NCBI GenBank assembly: GCA_001600095.1
Contig: BCIX01000004.1
Coordinates: 1,182,586-1,246,585 of the forward strand
DNA: 64,000 bases
Source of the DNA: Bullera alba
Taxonomy: Eukaryota; Basidiomycota; Tremellomycetes; Tremellales; Bulleraceae
Reading direction: 5' to 3'
The notes under the pieces: model-generated
What the model was told of the DNA's origin: nothing
What the model saw: only the letters and a program-made list of their open reading frames with translations
The model's database searches: none
Translations under genes and position numbers: made by a program
Shown: positions 58,518-64,000 of the stretch, piece by piece
How the letters are laid out: each line of letters starts with the position of its first letter
Numbering within the stretch: position 1 is the stretch's first letter

Positions 58518-59309
58518 GAGGGAGAAGGGGCGTGGAATGGGTCAGGTTGGGAGACGGGAAGTGAAATCGGTGTGCTGAAGAGTGTGTCCTCAATCCTCGT
58601 TCCTCTCGCTCCAGCAGACTCTTCGCTTATCTCCATGAACTCCCAGCAGCGACAGAAGCCATCTTGCTACATATGAGGAGAGAGTAGGAAGGCGGAATAG
58701 GTAGTTGTGGCGAATTACAGGAAGGAGGTGGATGGTGTTCGGGTCGAACACGAACAAATGTGAGTGATCCAATGTCGTTCCTCTCGTTCTCAAGACGCGA
58801 TCCCTCCATTCTCTCGGACCTTCCCAAGCGTTGAGCGGCTTGATTTCTACACAACGAAGGCCGAAAGACGCCGGCGAGGTTGATGGACAGGATTGAAAGA
58901 CGAAGAAGGCTGTGGAACAATCGGTGGGATGTCCGGTCGAGAGCTGTGCTGGGAAAGCGCTATTGTTATCCCAGCAGATCCATTTGGAGGGCCGGACACA
59001 GTAGCATGCGAGCGGGACCAGGCAGGGGAGGAACGAAGCGCTGAGTGCACTCATGAGAAAGTTCATGATATTAATGCAACAAAAAGAGAGTTGGCTTCGG
59101 TCAGCTGTCAGCAGATAAGTAAGCCAAAAGCTCGTGCCTGCCAGTCGGGACGAATTTCACGTCGCACCATGCACCATGGGTGGCCAGTATAGATGTCTCG
59201 CCTGTTCTTACGTCCGCACGACCGCGATAGCTGATTGTCATCCATATACATGCAATGATGCACCCAAGTCGTTCCACCATACCATATCGTCTCCTTCTCA
59301 CCACCGCAA
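58518..59309. other. Unresolved region
   Basis: Minus-strand frames at 58590-59066 contain short coding-like pieces (for example EIKPLNAWEGPREWRDRVLR), but no start, domain or consistent exon chain. Left unassigned; the 3' ends of the flanking genes lie here. Confidence 0.35.
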
Positions 59310-60415
59310 TCACATGAAATCGTCATCGCTGTCTTCTTTAGAAGCGGCATGCTCCGCGAATATATCCTCCGAGTACATCCCCTCATACGATCTCTGCTTC
59401 TTCTGCTCCTCCCACGCTTTCTTCTGCTCAGCCTCGACCCGAGCCTTCAGGCTGTATCAGCTGGCCGCATCGTACGGCGATGAATGAATTCATGCGACTC
59501 ACTCGCTCGATGGCTTCCGCCTTTTTCCGCCGTCCCTCGTCTTTCAGTCGTGCTTGGCGCTCGGCTTCGTGGTCTACTTCCTTCTCGAGCTTGGTCTTGT
59601 TGAGTCTATTGACAATAGCGTTCTCCCTCGTCACGACGTGTACTTCGATTTTGTCAATACACGCCAAAGTCGAACGATCCGGATCGGGAGGAGCCGAATC
59701 CAAGCTCACCTCGCTTGACTTTCTTGTCGGAATGAAAGGAAACTTGTCCAACGGCCATATCGCCTGTTTTCTACGGAAACAAAGGTCGGCTCTGGGACTC
59801 GCGATGGGATGGGGACTTACCTTCAAGTTTGGAAACGGCGTGTAGATCACCGTTATGTTGTCTTTCTTATTACCTGAACCCCAAAATCACATCAGCTAAA
59901 CATCAACTTATAGGACGACTATCTCGCGAGCGTCACACCGACTCACCCTCGATACTGTTCGCTTTGACCAATTGCGCCGCATCGTCAAGTAGCGGTTGGG
60001 GCAGCTTGTCCCATGGACCATGCGGCTCGCCCACACTTTGTCGGAGGTATACATGCGCCGAGGACAGCTTGCTATGATCACCGCTGTGTGAGCTAGATTT
60101 CGGATAGTCGGGTCTATCAGCAGCTCACTCGACGTGAAACCAGACATCCGTCGGCAGTCCGTATTTCAGCAATTCCTCGTCTTCACAGGGCGAATCGTTA
60201 GTAAGAGTATTAGTACGGTAAGGTCTTGACGGCTCACTCTCAACTTTGTCTCGACCCCTTATAGGACATCAGCCAGGACGTGATGAGCCGGGGTGATTGT
60301 GGACTTACATGTATATCGTGACTGGCGGGTCGACCGCTAAATCGATGCCATTAGCAACTTGATTAGAATCTTTTCGTAATCAGGTCCCACCTTTCGAGGT
60401 GAAAAATAGCACCAT
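59310..60415 (-). CDS. CCDC25/Jlp2 family protein (NFACT-R domain)
   Basis: Homologues of human CCDC25 and yeast Jlp2 carry an NFACT-R domain related to that of the ribosome-quality-control factor Rqc2/NEMF. The exact fungal role is unsettled. Many short exons join from ATG at 60415: MVLFFTSK, VDPPVTIYMGRDKVE, DEELLKYGLPTDVWFHVD, HSKLSSAHVYLRQSVGEPHG and PWDKLPQPLLDDAAQLVKAN. These are followed by NKKDNITVIYTPFPNLK, TGDMAVGQVSFHSDKKVKR and then ENAIVNRLNKTKLEKEVDHE. A Lys/Glu/Arg-rich coiled coil follows, ending DSDDDFM at 59310; the acidic end with FM is typical of the family. Length is close to the usual 200-plus residues. Identification is strong, exact exon borders approximate. Confidence 0.88.
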
Positions 60416-60803
60416 ACTGAGATCCCACTGGCTGTCAATGCGTCCTCGAGTGACTCGCTACCGTACCAATGTCGCTGATTTGCAGTAAGTCAGCACCCCC
60501 TAGCGCAAGGCGCAATGGAAACAGTCAAGAGACAAGAACGTATTAGATGCTCTGTGTAGTTACCACTTGCTGGATGCATTAGGGATGATTAGGCGATCGG
60601 CTCGAGTGAAATTTGATTCCGCTCAAATCCTCGTGTTTCAAGTTGTGACTTCAGCAACGACTCAGCAAGTGCGATCCTCCGAGCTCTTCGTGTAAACAGG
60701 CAGTCCGACCATAACCTGTGCCTGGTGACGATCATGACAGTGAGTCTGCTCTCGCAGTGTTTAACTGGATACGACTGACTCCGGAGCGATATAGAACCTC
60801 GAT
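60416..60803. promoter_or_regulatory. Divergent promoter, CCDC25-like / ELYS-like
   Basis: 388 bases between divergent start codons; no coding sequence supported and no TATA box recognised. Confidence 0.4.
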
Positions 60804-63321
60804 ATGGAGGATAGACGGCAATCTGGCTCGATACACGCGCATTTCAACTTCGAGGATATCCCGTGGAGTAGCCCAGAAGTTGCGAGCAAGATAGTTTCAC
60901 GGCGGAAGCGGAGCCCGGATGGCAAGTTGTTCTTCGACCGACTGCTCGCGATAGCAGATGTAGATGGTAAGCTGGAAGCTCCCAGTCCTGCCGATCGGCG
61001 ATGAGGCTGATTGCGATTTGTCGTAGGCTTGTCGCTGTACCCTCCTACGGCGCCATCTGGTCTAAGGAGATTACTAGGAGCCATTGAAGATTCGCAAGTC
61101 GACAGGCTGCAGCAGGATTGTCTGTTCTACTACCTGAAGCGGGACTATGATTTGTCAGAAATGGAGGATGTCCGGGAACAAGACCGGCGGGAGAGTGGGG
61201 AAGAGGCAGAATCTAGGGCGAAGAGCTTTGCAAGGGACCGGTGCATGAGCAAGATCTGGACGACTTTCATCGATGGATATCACGCCCTAGACAATGCCGA
61301 ATGGAGTGTGAGTGCAAAAGATCATGTCTCGGCCTGAGTGGCTCTCGCTGATAGAGCTTCGGTGCCTACAGCTCGGGGTGAAGAATTTGATAAACCCGGC
61401 CATCACCCAGATCAACTTTCTCCCCGAAATCATAGCCGTCCTGTCCAAAGACGTCTCACCTCCGTCTCTGGCGATGCGTCTAGTGCATTCGTTATCATCT
61501 ACTGGACCACTGGAAGTCAACCCCTCGCCCGACGGCGGCGTCAAATTGCTTTCGTTGGCATCGTCGACATCGCTCATAGAGGCATTTGGCTATATCCGAG
61601 ATCAAACCTCGCCCGAGAATAGGAAGAGGATGAGGGATTCTCTTTGGTGCTGGATGTTGGGCTTTCCCCGGATTCCATGTGGAGCAGGACAGCAGGGTGC
61701 CCAGACACAGTTGCTCAAAGAGCTATTACACCTTCCCTTGGAGCAAGAGGAGCACGACCATCTGATCGAATTCCTCACAAGACCACCCAGAGGAATCTCA
61801 CCAATGGCCCTCTCCGCCTTGCACGACTTGGTCACATTGAGACTGGTCCATCAGGGCCAATATGCCGAAGCGATCCAGCTGGACAAAGAGTCCTCAGGGT
61901 CCGCAGGCACGGATACGGATCGACAGCGTAGGCGGGAAATGGTCCGAGAGTTCATCAGCGTCCTACCAGCTGTACAAAGACGTGCTCTGGCAGTCGAGGA
62001 CGATGCCAGAGCACAAAGACGGCAGAAGGAGGCGACGAAAAAGGCTCAGAAAAGCATCTCCATCGAGCTCGACGACGATGGAGATATTGTCGACCCAAAC
62101 GCACCATTGGCGGACAGTGTCACCCAGGTCAACGATGCGATGGATGTGTCTGCTCTGCGACAAAGTACTTCTTTCGCCAACCTATCTTCGAGTATCGGCA
62201 CGATCAACCAGACTCCCAAACCCCAGTCTCCCTCATCACGCCCTCACTCGCCATTCTCGGGTCCACCTCGATTCCCATCCGCTCGACTCGATGCCCCAGG
62301 GATGAGACAACGTGTGTTGTCCGGCACGCCATTCGCACTCCCTCGTACCGCCTCTCAAGGCGGATCCAGTGTTCGAGGTAGCCCTGTACCGAGTCCAAAG
62401 CCCAGCATGAGGGTCATCAACGATGATGACGCGCCAATCGAGTTCCCAACGAGGCAAAGGCTCAGAGGACCATCCTCTACAGCTCAACAGGAAGACTTGC
62501 CGCACTCGCCAACTCCTCAGCCGCCGCGAGATCCAAGCCCGGAACCAAGTCTCCATCCGGAAGATCACGATATGGACGGGCACAGCGAGGTCGAGAAGGC
62601 TCGATCTCCTAGTCCAAGCCCACCCCGGAAAGCCAGCAAGCCACCCCAGAGACGGTCTGCTAGAGCCGTATCGACGACTTCGACGGTACCGGATGAACCG
62701 ACCTCGACCGGTCCAGAGCCCACCAAGGTCGACTCTGGTGACAAATCAGGCCAGAATAAGCGCAAGCTTGGGCCAAGATCTTTCATGCCGGGGTCTTACG
62801 ATCCGCAGGCCATGCAGTCCGACACTGCGGACACTGCCTCGCGCGCAAGTGCTCAGGATACCGAGAATGCTGAGGAGGAGAAGGAGGCCGAGCACAAAAC
62901 GCCTCGGAAACGATCTGGGCCGGCTCCAACAAGACAAGCTCCGCAGACGGGGGAGCGACGGTCCAGAATGACGAGATCCACCTCTAGAGCCTTATTGGAT
63001 GATCAAGAGTCTCATGATGAGCTGGCACCTCCCATGGCGAAGCGGACCAGAAGGGCAGCAAGGGAGACTTCGGTCATGAGCACAATGAGTACCGCCACCC
63101 AAGGCACAACTGCCGAAACTCCCCGCACAACAAGAAGAACAACCAGGGCTTCCAGAGCTAGCACAGCTCAGCCGAGTGAATTGGGTAGTCCCACACCGAG
63201 TATCGCAACAATGAGCGATTTCGGCAGAATGGCAAACACAACGATGACAGCGAGACGAAAGGCCAGGGAGAGCAGTGCAAACTTGCAGACTCCGAGAAGA
63301 TCAACAAGAGCCAAGAAGTAG
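60804..63321 (+). CDS. ELYS-like nuclear pore protein
   Basis: Fungal ELYS-like proteins (fission yeast Ely5) attach to the Nup107 subcomplex. Three exons (60804-60966, 61027-61305, 61355-63321) give 802 aa; the second intron has 49 nt. The helical ELYS domain occupies about residues 50-370: LQQDCLFYYLKRDYDLSEME, IWTTFIDGYHALDNAEWKLR, LINPAITQINFLPEIIAVLS, MRDSLWCWMLGFPRIPCGAG and LHDLVTLRLVHQGQYAEAIQ. The C-terminal half is disordered, rich in Ser/Pro/Arg/Thr with repeated TPRRSTR-like words (KTPRKRSGPAPTR, TPRTTRRTTRAS, TPRRSTRAKK). These resemble AT-hook or basic chromatin-binding tails; in animal ELYS such a tail docks pores to chromatin. Domain call is good, the AT-hook reading is inference. 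Confidence 0.82.
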
Positions 63322-63579
63322 TCTTGACCAATGTAAAGGTAGTGCATGCATCTTGACATCTCGACCCGTCAAACCAAGTTTTTCCCTCCCGGTCATCGTG
63401 TGTGATTATCGCTGCTGCATGTTGTCTGAATAGAACAGGTATCTGGAGTCACGGAAAATGCTAATCAACACCAAACAATCCCTCCCGATCTATGACACTC
63501 CCTGAGTTGCCGGCCGGACAGACCTTCTGCTCATCAAAACATCCCCCCTTCCAAACCTCCTTAGTCGGCCCTGAGCCAC
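63322..63579. other. Convergent intergenic region
   Basis: 258 bases between the ELYS-like stop and the SAR1 stop on the other strand; both 3' ends lie here. Confidence 0.45.
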
Positions 63580-64000
63580 TTAGATCTGTGACAATCGGTC
63601 AGTCATGACCTATGGTCAGAATACAAACAACTCACGTATTGCGACAACCATCTGAAGCCCTCGCCGTAGCCTTGCCTCATGACCACCGAGCACATGAAGA
63701 CCTCGATAGGTCGGATGTCTCTCAGAGGGATCTTGCCCTATACATTTGGTTAGTGACATTCAAAGCTAGTTAACAGAAGGTCGTTGGACTGACCTTTCCT
63801 GTCGTCTGATAGAGACCGAGCTGGTGTCTGAGCTCCTCCTCGGATACGGCTCCCGCGGCATCGATCTTGTTTCCGAGAATCAAGAATGGAACAGTGGCGA
63901 GGGACTCGATGGCCACTGGGATGAAGGTCAGCATAGTCGAATGCATATATAGAATACCGCCAAACGATTCGTCTGCCAACTCACACAACGAGTCCAGCTC
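63580..64000 (-). CDS. SAR1: SAR1 small GTPase, C-terminal part
   Basis: Sar1 starts COPII coat assembly on the endoplasmic reticulum. Only the last exons are inside the window. Reading from the right edge: [20 protein letters not shown] with the intron after the first L-codon pair, [20 protein letters not shown] (NKID is the guanine-specificity motif), [40 protein letters not shown] and a final Ile. The last exon supplies only ATC and the stop TAA (63580-63582). [14 protein letters not shown] is diagnostic for Sar1 over Arf proteins. The GTP-binding P-loop and switch regions lie beyond position 64000. Confidence 0.95.

Noticed and set aside
58590..59066. 158-codon minus-strand frame
   Set aside because: No ATG-exon logic or domain, and overlapping frames look equally coding-like; unresolved.

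Overview
The window is nuclear DNA of a filamentous or yeast-like fungus, most likely a basidiomycete of the Tremellomycetes (inference). Genes are dense on both strands and cut by many 45-100 nt introns with GTRNGT donors, CTRAC-type branch sites and YAG acceptors. Several have exons of 7-21 nt. Recognisable proteins are fungal or eukaryotic housekeeping types. No bacterial operon, CRISPR array or rRNA is present, and no tRNA was found. One ambiguous base (n) lies at 37367.

Left part (1-9.2 kb): a PQ-loop vacuolar amino-acid transporter running off the left edge, a Pal1-type cell-morphology gene, and two head-to-head copies of a small unrecognised gene family. A gene-poor island (9.2-16.4 kb) follows. 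It holds a short Ty1/copia integrase relic, an 80-bp tandem repeat and inverted repeats.

Housekeeping block (16.4-38.3 kb): a LOG-type phosphoribohydrolase that appears fused in frame to a PLP-dependent aminodeoxychorismate lyase (12 exons, 527 aa); a Tls1/C9orf78 splicing protein; a rhodanese plus dual-specificity phosphatase; an unrecognised gene divergent from PRMT1 (13 exons); a ubiquitin protease; a small two-RPEL protein; an intronless GNAT acetyltransferase; an IMPACT-family protein; and twinfilin.

Accessory block (38.6-48.2 kb): five tandem, same-strand paralogues of an F-box-like family with a CPCGC cysteine motif. All share a short spliced C-terminal exon and a conserved upstream sequence block, and one is broken by a 1-nt frameshift. 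This array is the best candidate for an undescribed, fast-evolving gene system here. A 6-kb gene-poor stretch separates it from the right part.

Right part (54.4-64 kb): a Zn2Cys6 transcription factor with unresolved ends, a CCDC25/Jlp2 homologue, an ELYS-like nucleoporin and the 3' half of the SAR1 GTPase gene running off the right edge. Most house genes sit in divergent or convergent pairs separated by 200-400 bp, so many promoters are probably shared.
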